NCBI GenBank assembly: GCA_946894095.1
Contig: OX335642.1
Location: 18,301,021-18,365,020, forward strand
Origin: Incurvaria masculella
Lineage: Eukaryota; Arthropoda; Insecta; Lepidoptera; Incurvariidae
DNA: 64,000 nt
Direction of reading: 5' to 3'
Shown here: positions 10,858 to 21,871 of the stretch, one piece after another
How the letters are laid out: each line of letters opens with the position of its first letter
Position numbering within the stretch: position 1 is the stretch's first letter
Notes under the pieces: model-generated
The model's database searches: none
Told to the model about the DNA's origin: nothing
The model's input: only the letters and a program-made list of their open reading frames with translations
Program-made: the position numbers and the translations under genes

Positions 10858-11117
10858 GACCCTATACCAACGCATTGAATGAAAGATGTTAATTGTTTAC
10901 ATTCATTTAAATGTTGCCGAGCAATTCAAGGCAGGTCCTGGCATGGCACCTAGCACGCGTGATGTATGAGAATAATATCGTGACAATAATTATGAAAAAA
11001 AACCAAAAAAAAACGATATATGTATAGGATTGTTTCGATTGTATTGTATTGGGTGTATTAGACTAACATCATAACGGTAATTGTGTGGTATTAGCCATCC
11101 ATGTCAGATTGCATAAA
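10858..11117 (+). mobile_element. two SINE 3' fragments in tandem
   Basis: 10858-11000 carries ACCAACGCATTGAATGAA, GGTCCTGGCATGGCACCTA and a degraded tail. 11030-11117 carries TTGTGTGGTATTAGCCATCC and CATAAAAAA. Both are the plus-sense body and tail of the window's SINE family; heads are missing. Confidence 0.65.
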
Positions 11118-11277
11118 AAAGGTATTACCTTCCGAAGTTAATCGTCTACTAGTTTCGATTATTGAGAAAAGTATGGCTTTGATGGATCAATTAACAGTAA
11201 CATACATAACCTTTTCTTAATAAGCAAGAAGATAATTGCTCAACGAATATACATAACTGAATTTGTTTCCAAGTCCC

Positions 11278-11330
11278 TCCGTGTAATTGAACATGAATGG
11301 CCAATACCACACCCACCGTCATGATATTTT
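11278..11330 (-). mobile_element. SINE 3' tail fragment
   Basis: GAATGGCCAATACCACACCC and CCGTCATGATATT are the reverse of the SINE tail. Only the last ~50 bases remain. Confidence 0.5.
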
Positions 11331-11379
11331 AGCGGAAAAGAAATGTCGGGTCGCAAAGCCGGAGTGAAACACGTTTTTT

Positions 11380-12236
11380 TTTATGTTAAACGCGGCATAT
11401 GGCGCACGCCAGGATCTCACTAAAAAGGCGCCCCACGGCGCCCATGGGCTTTCGGACTTTCACAGGGGTTGCGAAAACCATGCCGGCCGGCCAGGTGCTT
11501 CTCCACACCATGTTTGAAGGACCCCAAGTTGTACTTGGAGAGAAAAACTTCGGCAGGGAGTCGATTCCATAGTTACCGACCCTATAGATAAAAGATCTAG
11601 AGGATCGGTGGGTTCTTATTGTTGGAATGTCGACAGTAAATGGGTGCATACCCTGCCTGTTCCGCGTTGTGCGCTGGTAGAAAGGGGACGGAGGGACAGC
11701 GTTGTGCAGTTCCGAAGAGCACTCTCCATGGTAAAGACCAATACAGCGAGAGACCCTACATCCCTTCGGAGTTGAAGGGTGTCCAAATTTAGGGATACCT
11801 CGGGGTTGGCAACGAGACGCACGGCCCGACGCTGTACCGAGTCCAGAGAGCTTAGCTGAGCCGTCCCACAAATGCGAGCAGTACTCCACGCAAGACCTTA
11901 TCTGCGCCTTGTAGAGGAGCAGTTTTTGATCAGGCGTGAAATACTGACGCACCCTGTTAAGGACTCCCAGATTTTTTGAGGCAAGCTTTATCTGGGCTTT
12001 ACCCTCGACATGACGTCCAAAATTTAGGTCATGCGTCACTAAGAATCCCGATGTGGTCGTCAATACCCAGAGTTGTACCTTGGAAGGTCGGAGCTGCACT
12101 GAAAGGTGTCCTCTTCGCACTGAATATGCACGCCTGTGTCTTGCTCGCGTTAAATTCAACGAGGTTCTGGAGACCCCATCCGGAAACTTTTTCGGAAACG
12201 TGTGTTCTGGTTGATGTTCGTATATTCACTCAAATA
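11380..12236 (-). pseudogene. jockey-like non-LTR reverse transcriptase, C-terminal remnant
   Basis: Read leftwards from 12236, three broken frames give the end of a LINE ORF2. First comes GLQNLVEFNASKTQACIFSA (late reverse transcriptase). Then LNRVRQYFTPDQKLLLYKAQ and VEYCSHLWDGS, the region after the catalytic core typical of jockey/CR1-type enzymes. Then VQRRAVRLV, LRRDVGSLAV, and a C-terminal RTTRNRQGMHPF..GNYGIDSLP segment. The longest open piece (257 codons, 11386-12159) is itself out of register for about half its length. The catalytic D-D motif lies upstream and is absent, so the copy is 5'-truncated and dead. The 3' end abuts a T-run at 11375-11382. At least seven shorter relatives occur in this window. 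Clade assignment is inference from these motifs. Confidence 0.85.
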
Positions 12237-12399
12237 TAGACAGCGGCGTGAGGCGCACGTAAAGATAGCTGACTCATCTCATCTCTATGAGGGCTAAACC
12301 CGCCTTTGCGCCCCACTTATGTTGTTATTGCACCATACTTTCTTTTGTAAATTGTTTTTTATGACGTATTAAACAATTTTCAATCAATCAATCACATAT
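12237..12399 (+). repeat. possible LINE 3' UTR with (CAAT)n tail
   Basis: The segment ends AAACAATTTTCAATCAATCA, a short tandem tail of the kind found at some non-LTR 3' ends. It abuts the truncated 5' edge of the LINE fragment on its left. There is no coding piece. Confidence 0.35.
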
Positions 12400-12812
12400 A
12401 CAGTTACCGCCTTTTTAATAAGTAGGGCAGTACTGTGATTGTAATGTTATGTATTGTATCAATTTCTACTAATAGTCAGTCGACCGTATGAATAAGACAA
12501 AAAAGAAATACTCCCAAAGATTAAAGGAAGTTTCAAAAGTCTAATAGGATCCAAAGCCCGGAGCGCACTTGACTAATGTTTTCGCCGTGACGTAAGCCGC
12601 CCTTTGTAGACTTTCCGAGTAATGCGACGCTCCATTCGCATCGCGCGGAATCAACCCGCAATATGGAATCGGCGAACACTCTCAAAAGTCGTTAGGGAGA
12701 CGCGGCGAAATTAATTTTCCATCTCGAATTCGCCGGAGCGTCGCGCTCGCCGGTGGCTGGTACTCGACGCACGTTCACTTCGGCTTCTTTCTAGTGGGAC
12801 CCCGAGGGGCTC
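12400..12812. other. no gene; CpG-rich unique DNA
   Basis: 12560-12812 is GC- and CpG-rich and does not resemble any repeat in the window, so it may be older unique sequence. No motif decides a function. Confidence 0.4.
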
Positions 12813-12832
12813 TGACGAAGAGTAAGGACGGA

Positions 12833-12905
12833 CGGTAGTGGCGACCGGAACTCATGCGTATAACCATGTTTTAGTGGTACCTGTAGCGCCGGCCATTCAG
12901 TTCGC
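12833..12905 (-). mobile_element. GGAGTGGCGACC MITE, outer half (interrupted)
   Basis: It starts GTGGCGACCGGAACTCAT and runs GTTTTAGTGGT..GTAGCGCCGGCC..CAGTTCGCT, the long terminal inverted repeat of a MITE family found nine or more times here. The rest of the copy resumes at 13440-13555 beyond a SINE. Orientation is judged from the centre of the element. Confidence 0.6.
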
Positions 12906-13322
12906 TGCGAGTATAGCTTGTGGTGTAGCGGCTGGAGGACTTGCTTGCCTTTCATGCGAGAGGTTCTGGGTTCGAATCCTCGCCCCCCTTATGCACCACT
13001 TTTTTTTTCCGAGTTGGGTAAGTGTATTTCGTTACGAATGCGAGCTGTTCCATGGTTCGGAACCCACGTAAAACTGTAGGTCCCATTCCCCTACTAGGTG
13101 GTAGGGTAAAGCTTGCTCGGGTTGGTGCCACCTCATTGGATGGGTTGAATCAGGAAAAAAATTAATTTTTTTTCCTCCAGTTCATTGTTGCCGTGCTCAT
13201 ACAGGGAAGGTTCTGGCATGGCTCCTCATTACTTCGGGAATCTCGTGTCGTGTATAGAGCTAATATCATGACGATAGTTTTGTAGAACTAGCATTCCATA
13301 TCAGGTTCCATAAACAAAATCT
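12906..13322 (+). mobile_element. tRNA-headed SINE, near full length
   Basis: The head has an A-box-like TGTGGTGTAGCGG and B box GGTTCTGGGTTCGAATCC (12962-12980). A CACCAC(T)n linker, GAATGCGAGCTGTTCCATGG, the GGTGGTAGGGTAAA..GGTTGGTGCC block and a tail ending in TTCCATAAAC follow. It splits a GGAGTGGCGACC MITE. Confidence 0.8.
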
Positions 13323-13439
13323 ATAAAAAAACATAGTTAAATGAAACCAAAACCGTGTCACCGCATCCCGAAAATACGGGCAAGAAGAAGCAGCACTGGA
13401 CAGAGTCTGGCACCAGTTACTAACCATGTATAAAATATA

Positions 13440-13555
13440 GTTGACGTATTTTCTGCTTCCCGTGCAGTTACGTGTTCTTAGTGGCGTTGGAACTCGAGAA
13501 CATCAGGGGCGAGTTTGTAAACAAACTGACTGGTCGGCGCTACTGTCATCGCGTA
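13440..13555 (-). mobile_element. GGAGTGGCGACC MITE, inner half
   Basis: GGAACTCGAGAACATCAG is the reverse of the MITE centre, followed by AAACTGACTGGTCGGCGCTA (arm). It continues the copy begun at 12833 and is cut off where the 146 bp satellite starts. Confidence 0.6.
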
Positions 13556-14748
13556 CGTTTAAATTTTCCTACTGAGTGACTAATCGATCGCTAGGGCCCT
13601 ACGAATGAGGATAGAGATAGCCGCAAGTTTGCCCTTATCTAGGCCGCCATGATTTGAAACGCGCATTCCAAGAGTTTAAATTTTCCAACTGAGTTGCGCT
13701 ACCATTACAAACTAAAGCAATACTGTCCAGCGATCGATAGTGCCCTACGAATGAGGATAGAGATGGCCGCAAGTTTGCCTTCATCTAGGCCGCCATGATT
13801 AGAAACGCGCATTCCATACGTTTAAATTTTCCAAATGAGTTGCACCACCATTACAAACTAAAGCAACATTGTCCATCGATCGCTAGGGCCCTACGAATGA
13901 GGATAGAGATGGCCGCAAGTTTGCCCTTATCTAGGCCGCCATGATTTGAAACGCGCATTCCATACGTTTAAAATTTCCAACTGAGTTGCGCTACACTTAC
14001 AAACTAAAGCAACACTGTCCAGCGATCATAGTGCCCTACGAATAAGGATAGAGATGGCCGCAAGGTTTGCGTCAATCTAGGCCGCCATGATTTGAAACGC
14101 GCATTCCATACGTTTAAAATTTCCAACTGAGTTGCGCTACACTTACAAACTAAAGCAACACTGTCCAGCGATCATAGTGCCCTACGAATAAGGATAGAGA
14201 TGGCCGCAAGGTTTGCGTCAATCTAGGCCGCCATGATTTGAAACGCGCATTCCATACGTTTAAAATTTCCAACTGAGTTGCGCTACACTTACAAACTAAA
14301 GCAACACTGTCCAGCGATCATAGCGCCCTACGAATAAGGATAGAGATGGCCGCAAGGTTTGCGTCAATCTAGGCCGCCATGATTTGGAACGCACATTCCA
14401 TATTTCCAAATTAGTTGCACCACCATTACAAACTAAAGCAACTCTGTCCATCGATCGCTAGGGCCCTACGAATGAGGATGCCCGCAAGTTTTGCCACCAT
14501 CTAGGCCGCCATGATTTAGAACGCGCATTGCATAAGTTTAAATTTTCTAAATGAGTTACACCACTACTACAAACTAAAGCAACACTTTCCAACGGTCACT
14601 AGGGCCCTACGAATAAGGACAGAGATGGCCGAAATGTTTGCCGCCATGTAGTCACCATGATTAGGAACGCGCATCCCAAATATTTATAAAGTCCAACTGA
14701 GTTGCGCAATCGCTCCACACCAATGCAGCCTCGTCCAGCGATCGCTAA
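13556..14748 (+). repeat. 146 bp satellite, about eight units
   Basis: GCCGCCATGATT recurs at 13643, 13789, 13935, 14081, 14227, 14373, 14505 and (as GTCACCATGATT) 14651. Spacing is exactly 146 except one unit of 132. The units ending at 14081, 14227 and 14373 are almost identical, so they were amplified last. The unit contains TAGGGCCCTACGAAT, GATAGAGATGGCCGC, GAAACGCGCATTCCATA and ACAAACTAAAGCAACACTGT. It has no coding frame and is unrelated to the 645 bp array. Confidence 0.95.
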
Positions 14749-17700
14749 TTCCCTTCTCTATCGGCGTACGCGGCGGGGATTAAACCTTGATTCGCACCAT
14801 TCAGTCAAATTGCTCTCTCCCTTTGTGCGAAGAGAGCGCGGAAAGTCTTATGACGTGAAAAATCTCGTTCCCTTTGTGTCCGCACCGGTCCGGGTTGGTT
14901 GTTGTTGTATTTTAATACACTGTACCGGATGGAAGAGGATACTTTATGGAGATTGCAACGCGAGGGCAATAAAATATTGCTTAGCTCATTTTCCATTTTA
15001 AAGACGGGGTTTTTATTGTAAGGTCGGCGTTTTCATTGGAGCAATAAACTGAGAATGTTAGAAACGCCTTCAGATTTACCACCTCGGAGTATTATCTACA
15101 TTACGCATAGTGCAAAATGTTAAATAAAAAAATTGTTGTTGTATAGGGTTACGTAATATCTTGGCAGATGCTTAAAACATAAATAAGTATGAACTTCATC
15201 GTTGATGTCAATATGATAGCTAGGCATTTGCCTCTACTTCCGGTGTTACGACATGAAAGTACCTGACTGTACGTAAGGGTTTATCACTAATAAATTAATT
15301 GCCAAGAAATTACGGATTAGCACCTGAGGAGAGTATTATAACTACATTACTTACACATGGTGCGAAATGTAAAATGAGAAAGTTTCTGGTTTTTAACCGA
15401 CAAATTAAAAGGTTCAATGCTAAATATGTCTGAATCTAGAGATTTATTTAAAAACTCAAGTGCATTAACTTAAACTGTGCACAGAGAGCTCTCGAGTACA
15501 TTTATTTTTTTCAACGCTCGGTGCTCGTAGCACGGCCGGCGGACAGCGACGGGTTAGGTAGAACTGAGGAGAGAGAGAGAATTATGAAAAATTAAACGCC
15601 AGGACACGCGTCGCGCTGAAAATTCAGACGTCATTGTTTTGACAGTTTCGCTAGCGGTGTTCACAAAGGTGCGGTGTGACCTTTTTAAAGACCTTCGATT
15701 AGTCGAAGATAGATTGTTTTGCTTACTGAAGTTTGGGATATTTAATCTTAGGTGAAGTTTACGATTTTCATATTAAGTTAACCATTTTTTATGACGGTAA
15801 CAGCATTTAATTTAATCTAGATTTAGGGTCATAATTTTAAGAAACTAGTTTTGAACTCACTTCCCTAGCTAAGACCAGACCTGTAACAAATACATCCTGA
15901 AATTGAGAGTTAATTAATGTCAACTCATTCAGTGAGTCGCGAAAACGTTTGAAACTAAGTATTAAAATTATATCATAGTTTCAACCATCGTCAAACTAAA
16001 CACCACCGATCGAATTTACAACAGTAAATTAGGTCTAAAGGACAAAATAATAAAAATGAAGCGAGCACAACCAGGTACTATCGAAAGGAAAACATTGCAA
16101 CGAAGAGATGGAATAACGAAAGCGGACGTAATGGAAAACTGTGCACGACGAATTGGCGGAGCTTCGGGTTCAGCGCACGAAAACACATGCAGGGCGGAGC
16201 GGATCAAAGTGAATCTGGACTGTTCGAGGTAGTTCCGAGCGGTACAAACTGGATCGAAGCAGTTTGGAGCGGTGTAGAACGGTGCGGAGTAGAGCCTGGG
16301 ACAATGCGTGTCGATTATTGGACCCCGAGAGATGCACATTTAAAGTACCTACGGGGACTGTCTCCTTTTGTACTTCCAACTTGACAGGGTACACGTCTAC
16401 CGCATCCTACATGACTGCAACTTGAATCCTAAGGCGAACTCCTTCGCGTGGGATAAACATTTTGTCCGCATTCATCAAGTTCTGCATAAAGTTAAAGAGC
16501 CTGTTTGGAAAACTCGCTCTTTGCAAAGGTGCTTTCACAAAAATCCGTTTGGACAAGTAAACTTGGAGATGGATTTCGGTAACCCACTTTTAAAATTTAG
16601 TGACATTTCCTCTGCACATTTTTAATGCTTGAACCAACGTTTAGGGTTCCAATCTACTTCTATTTTGTACTTGTAAAGTTCCCTTTACATCTTAAGTCAA
16701 AATTATTTTAAAATATTGATTAATATATAAAGTTCAAATGATTTCACATGTTAACCGCGATGATGATGATATGATGTTAAGTAAATTCAGCAGCGATTCG
16801 CTTTTCAAACAATGAATGTTATGTCCTGTCAGGCACGTTCGTCTGGACGATTGTGTGGTTGAGTTCGACCACTTTATATACTACGGCATCAGTCTGTTCA
16901 TTCCACATCGTTGTCTTATTGAACCGGCTTCTGGCGGATTAATCTGCTAAACATCGGTTCCAACTGCCCGGGGCCAGCTTCTATCGGTTATTACTAAATC
17001 GGAGAGGTGTTCCAATACCAATAATCGGTAGCTAAGTATTCAAATAAATGTTTTTGACGTTGTTTGGAGAATACTTTTCTTTCTGACGTTATTTTAAACC
17101 CTTAAGCCCCTGTTTATCTTAATCAAAATGTAGCATGATATGTTGTAGCAATTTTCACAATCTCATTTGTAATAGGTTTAAGTGACTAGTTTAAAAGAAA
17201 TACTTTCTAGAGGAGCTGCTTTGTGGATTCTTCGCACAGTAGATTATGTAATGGAATCTTAAATATCATTATAATTTCACAGTTTTACTTGTTAATATGT
17301 AACCTACCTACCTGAGGACCAATAAATACAGTTCAGAATATTCCACTGACGAGCGAACGTAAGCACCCGTAAATTCTGAATAAATCAACAGAATGGCAGT
17401 AAATTCGGAACGCACTTTCGAAGGCTTATATTCGGATTGTGTATGCACGCGAGAGTGAAGGGGCGAGGTTGCACGTGTAGGTGTGACCGTGTACGTGTGG
17501 TGGGGAGTGTGAGGGTGAGTGTGCGGGTGTGTGCGTGCGGTTCCGGGCGGATATAGATGCGGTCTGAACCGGACGGCGCTGGAGTTAGACACAAGTATGC
17601 CTGTGTTTATTGCTCCGAGTTTTGGCCTGTTTACGCCGACGTTGTTGCTGCTCCGCCGAATGCGGTGAATTTATGTGCTCAGCGTACAGTCCGCTAAACG

Positions 17701-18254
17701 AACGACTTTGGCATATAAATGGGCATTACACTGTGTTACGCTATTAGGTTATGGACGGATTCTAGAAACCTAAAGGATAACATTGACATCTGCTATAACT
17801 AAAATTGTTGAAAGAAATCGAAAATTCCCTATGTCTCTGAATGTATGTTAATCGATTAGAGAAGATTAGTTATCGCAGAAAATAATGAAATTAATTTACG
17901 GGTTGGTTCTGAAACAAATGCAGCGCATGTCTGCATTTTTTTAAAAAATTATCCATATCAGTCTAAAGATTGAATAGAAGAAATCTTTTTTAAATTATTC
18001 TTTGCTGTTGCAATATAATCCTACATTTTTTTTCAATTATACATATTCCATTCCATTCTCCCTAGCTTAAATCATTCTTATTAGGTATATGTAGCCTTAA
18101 TCGCTATTTTATCGTTCCTTATTAAATTATTCTATGTTGTTGTTATTAATCACACAATAAAAAAAAAAATGTATATTCCATTCTATTCTATTTACGCTCT
18201 CTGCCTGCACCTCTGAGGAAAAACATGGATGTGTTTTATAAGGTAGGTCAAATA
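14749..18254. other. 3.5 kb without recognised elements
   Basis: No gene or family repeat could be recognised. Frames of up to 107 codons (16016-16339, minus) have no domain and overlap frames on the other strand. 17455-17545 is GT-rich low complexity. 15520-15545 and 17520-17590 are GC-richer islands. This may be unique host intergenic or intron sequence. Confidence 0.4.
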
Positions 18255-18530
18255 AAGAAAAATACAGCGTACAGCATGGCGTACGCCAGACTCTCACTCC
18301 AACGGTCATGGGCTTTCAGGGGCTGGGTAAACAATGCCGGCCGCCCAGGTCCTTCTTTGCATTGTGTTTGAAGGACCCGAGCTTGTACTATGTGTCGAGG
18401 TATCCCCATGGAGTGCATTTCAGTTTACCGACATAAAGGATTGAAGAATAGATAAAGGATCTACGGGACCGATTGGTTCTTACCATCGATATAATATTAT
18501 CACAGAAGGACTGTGGTCATCGCACAGGAG
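18255..18530 (-). mobile_element. jockey-like LINE, 3' fragment
   Basis: Collinear with 11390-11640: GGCGTACGCCAG, CATGGGCTTTC, AACAATGCCGGCC, GTTTGAAGGACCC..CTTGTAC, GATAAAGGATCTA..GGACCGATTGGTTCTTA. Coding remnants are too broken to translate usefully. Confidence 0.7.
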
Positions 18531-18613
18531 CAGCACATGCCTGTGAAGAAATAGCTTTATTTAGCTCCGATTGTTCTTGCCTTCAAGATGCTTTTAGGAT
18601 TAGATTCTACGCC

Positions 18614-18734
18614 CGTAAGTAGCGGCGCAGGGCGGCGGCGGAGGGCAGCGCGGCGGTGGAGGGCGGTGCGGCGGTGAAGGGCGGTGCGCTGGTGGAGGGC
18701 GGTGCGGCGGAGGCACTAAGGGGGGGGGGGGGGG
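18614..18734. repeat. GC-rich minisatellite with G15 tract
   Basis: Repeated GGCGGTGCGGCGGTGGAGGG-like units of about 15-30 bases are followed by an uninterrupted G15 run at 18720-18734. On the minus strand this reads as an Ala/Pro-rich frame, which is a by-product of the repeat. The G-strand could form quadruplexes. Confidence 0.85.
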
Positions 18735-18944
18735 CTAATGCCGCCATGGCGTGAGCCGCCACCGATACGGACGAAGCGAGTAAGATTGAGCCGTACGACC
18801 CTATATAGCGCCCATTACAGCGGCACATGTGCAACTTCCTTGAATTGTGTCTGCATTTGTATGTATTCTTTTTAGGTAATTTTGTCATTTTTTGAGTCGA
18901 TTCGACTACTTCGGGTGCCAGCAGAACAGTGGGTATAGAAGAAC

Positions 18945-19015
18945 AGGAGTGGCGACCGAAACTCATCCGCATAGCGTCAGCGTAGGCACGTATTAGTGAT
19001 AATGAACGGATGGTG
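18945..19015 (+). mobile_element. GGAGTGGCGACC MITE, one arm
   Basis: GGAGTGGCGACCGAAACTCA, CCGCATAGCGTCAGCGTAGG and CACGT.TTAGTGATAAT are the best preserved start of this MITE arm in the window. The element stops near 19015. Confidence 0.65.
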
Positions 19016-19207
19016 GTTAGTTATAGATATATAATTATTAAATCCATGCTAATCAATATAAATATTATAACTCTCTGTCTGTCTGTTACGTTTTCACGCC
19101 TGAGCCACTGAACCAATCTTAATGAATCGCGGTAAAGACATAGTATAAGCCTTGGAAGCGGACACAGCCTACCTGTTGTGGTGTAAATTAATTCCGAAAC
19201 GGGTCTC

Positions 19208-19482
19208 ACGAGAACTAGGTGCCAAGCCGGGACTTTTCTTATATTGCACGGTTACATAGACTTGGATGGAAAACCTGAACTATGCGATGGTAAAAACCTG
19301 GGTAGGCTTAAGCCATACCACCTAGTAGGCGAAGGGTTTTACGTGGTTTTCGAACCTAACCTAGCATTTGTGAACTCATCGTACTCAGTAATAGAAATAA
19401 AGTTTTGTGGGAATAGAACCCATGACCCCCGGCATGTAATGCTAGTCCCCGCGCCCCTGAGCTACGAGCCGTTCACAGTGGA
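19208..19482 (-). mobile_element. tRNA-headed SINE lacking its tail
   Basis: Minus-sense body with TAGGTGGTATGGCTTAAGCC and CCATCCAAGTCTATGTAACC, and a tRNA-like head at the right end (A-box-like TAGCTCAGGGGCGCGGGGAC, B-box-like GGGTTCTATTCCC). The 3' tail, expected left of 19208, is missing. Confidence 0.75.
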
Positions 19483-19584
19483 TTCTTCATACACATTATA
19501 TTCGTTAGACAGCGGCGCGGTGCGATGCGGCTTGTTTATTCTTAGCTCGGGATCAACATATAACTTACTTACATTACATACTAC

Positions 19585-20368
19585 CTAGCAGCCCGTCCCG
19601 GCTTTGCACGGGCATATCATTTAAAAAAAATTTTTTTTGATACAATGATACACAAATAAACCCTTTTTACGTAGAGTTCCAACATTGAAATATTTGAAAT
19701 AAAAAAAACTTAGATATTATTATTAGATATCTGCTAAATTCAAAGTGCTATAGGGAGAACCGCGGCCTCCGACGCACTATTTATAGGCATGCTCCCGCCG
19801 CCCCGGCCGGCCGGTACCGCCGCAAACGCTACGTCCCGCAATTTTTAAATCTTTAATATCTTCGAAAATGTTCATTTCAATCATATGCTGTAGAGGGCTA
19901 TATAGATCTATATTAAATCAACAATGTATTAAAGGTATTTAATTGGATAAGGATGAATGCTGTACTGGTTAAAATCCCTTCGAAAATTAGCCATTATTTG
20001 TCGTAAAAAGTAAATGACAAAAAAAAATTATTGTGGGATATCCATAAGAGATAGACATATACCATCGCGGAGTTTTCTGTAGACCTTTTCAATGTATACA
20101 ATACTTAGTACATTATTTTGATAAATCTCGTAGGGTTCAGCCTGCGTTTGCAATGTAAGCGGAAAAAATGTATTTTTTTACGACATCACATTGGAAACCT
20201 CAAAAATAACAGTATTTCTCCACTATTTAATGGATGTTATTATACATATAAACATTCCTCTTCAATTACTCTTTCTATTTAAAAAAACGCATCAACGATT
20301 TAAGCGTACATAGGGATATAGGGACAGAGAAAGCGACTTTGTTTTATACTATGTAGTGATTCTGTACT
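19585..20368 (+). mobile_element. TAGC-CCCGGC..GCACGGG insect retroposon-like repeat
   Basis: It begins TAGCAGCCCGTCCCGGCTTT with a short self-complementary CCCG/CGGG pair. It ends with AAAAAAACGCATCA, CATAGGGA..GGGACAGAGAAAGC and TTTTATACTATGTAGTGAT. This start-and-end combination is common in insect genomes. I do not assign its class, and no protein is coded here. Confidence 0.6.
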
Positions 20369-20984
20369 CGGGACACGTGTACTAGGAGCTTATATGAAGA
20401 AAAAATCTGATAGCTGTTTTACAATGCAAGCCGGAAACCCTGAGCATTTGAGCGATAACACGAAATCATTTACCTCAGCAAACAACGACACGGGTAGCCT
20501 ATATCGGGAAGGCATTCGCAGGGGGGTGAGATAAGCTGTTCACGGGGGATGGAAAAACGTCTTCATGGTACACACGTATACTGACAAACGTCTTCGGCGT
20601 TGGGAGTTATTAGTAACGAGTTCCAAAGACACGCGACGGACTTTAGCCGCCCCAGGCCTATGGAAGATCGCCGCCCCTTATTTCAATGAAAACTACGAAT
20701 GAGCAAAAAAAATAAAGCTTATGCAGCCAATTTTGATAGAATGCTCGGAAAAACTGAAGGATTACAATGTTTGAAAATTGCCAAATTTTCACGCCCAGCC
20801 CCTAGGCCGCGGACCATACGGCCTATTGACAACTTCAAGACTGGTAAGAACACGTCTTCCCATGCTCGCTGGTATCGTCTACGACCCCAAGATATCCCAG
20901 AATTGAGATCCTGCAACTCAGAAGGTATCTCTCTGTTAAGGTTAAGATGTATCTCCGGGTTAAATAAAAAAAACAAAAAGAAAA
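20369..20984. other. no recognised element
   Basis: Frames of 85-96 codons overlap on opposite strands at 20699-20989 and show no domain. The sequence just left of the CR1-like fragment may be an unrecognised upstream part of it. Confidence 0.35.
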
Positions 20985-21545
20985 CCTGACCATAGAGACA
21001 TTAATTAAAATATCCAAATCTCACATTAGACCACTCCTGGAATATGAATTACAAATATGGAATCCCTACTTCGTCAAAGATATTACTCTCCTAGAATGAG
21101 TTCAAAGAAGAGCGACTAAGATACCAAAAGTACTGAAGAAGAAACCATACGAGGAAAAACTTAAGGTGCTCAAGCTGACAACCTTGCAACAACGTAGAGA
21201 AAGGGGCGACCTCATAGAACAAGATTCTCAATGATTATTACGACTGTCCAGAACTACAGAACCTCTTCACTAGAAACGCAAATAGTCATCTGCGAGGTGA
21301 GCTAAAGCTCAATAGCACTGTCAGCTCAACTAACACGAGCCAACACGTTCTGTCAAATAGAGCAGTGGAAATGTGGAAAAAGTTGCCAGAAGATGTCGTT
21401 CAAGCACCCACCAATTTTTTTTTCAAAAACAGGCTTGACAAAAAACTAAAAACACTAAACTAAAGTAACGATAATAACAAGGCACCAGTGAACCCAGACA
21501 TGAACACATCAGCTTAGGCTGCTCGTTCATCAAATAAATAAATAA
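20985..21545 (+). pseudogene. CR1-like non-LTR reverse transcriptase, C-terminal remnant
   Basis: Translation gives SHIRPLLEYELQIWNPYF, then VQRRATKIPKVLKKKPYEEK and LKLTTLQQRRERGDLIEQ. After a frame change come NRAVEMWKKLPEDVVQAPT and FFKNRLDKKL. This is the region after the reverse transcriptase fingers/palm in CR1-type elements (the VQRRATK..L..RR.RGDLIE signature). A stop codon (LLE*VQRR) and a frameshift near 21230 make it dead. The copy is 5'-truncated. It ends in an AAATAAATAAATAATT tail, as expected for a non-LTR 3' end. Confidence 0.85.
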
Positions 21546-21599
21546 TTAACATAAATAAATCGTCTTAATCATGGAGAATACTCTTCGGAGCTGCATAAC

Positions 21600-21871
21600 G
21601 CTACTTATTCTTTTGTCTTCTTTCTACGACCGCTCAACGCGAAGCAGACAGGGAATGCATCCGTTTACTGCCGAAATTCCCAAAATAAGAACCACTAGAT
21701 AATTTATCTATGGGGTCGCAAACTCTGGAAAGTCCCCAAAGTACATCTTGGGGACCTTGAAACGTGGTGTTATGAAGCACCGGGCTGGCCGGCAGGGTTT
21801 TTGCAGCCCCCGAGAAGTACGAAAGCCCATGGGCGTCGTCGGGCACCTCTTATGTTAGGGCATGGTTCGCC
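21600..21871 (+). mobile_element. jockey-like LINE, 3' fragment
   Basis: Plus-sense counterpart of 11390-11660: TTTCTACGACCGCTCAACGC, GGGAATGCATCCGTTTACTG, AAGAACCACTAGA, GTCGCAAACTCTGGAA, GGTTTTTGCAGCCCC and AAAGCCCATGGGCGTCG. Short frames are broken; only the last ~270 bases of the element are present. Confidence 0.75.

Noticed and set aside
14081..14393. Exact 146 bp spacing taken as proof of nucleosome phasing
   Set aside because: The length match is suggestive only; sequence alone cannot show positioning.
18607..18972. 121-codon Ala/Pro-rich minus frame
   Set aside because: It is the reading of a GC minisatellite plus a homopolymer; no domain and a strong composition bias from the repeat.
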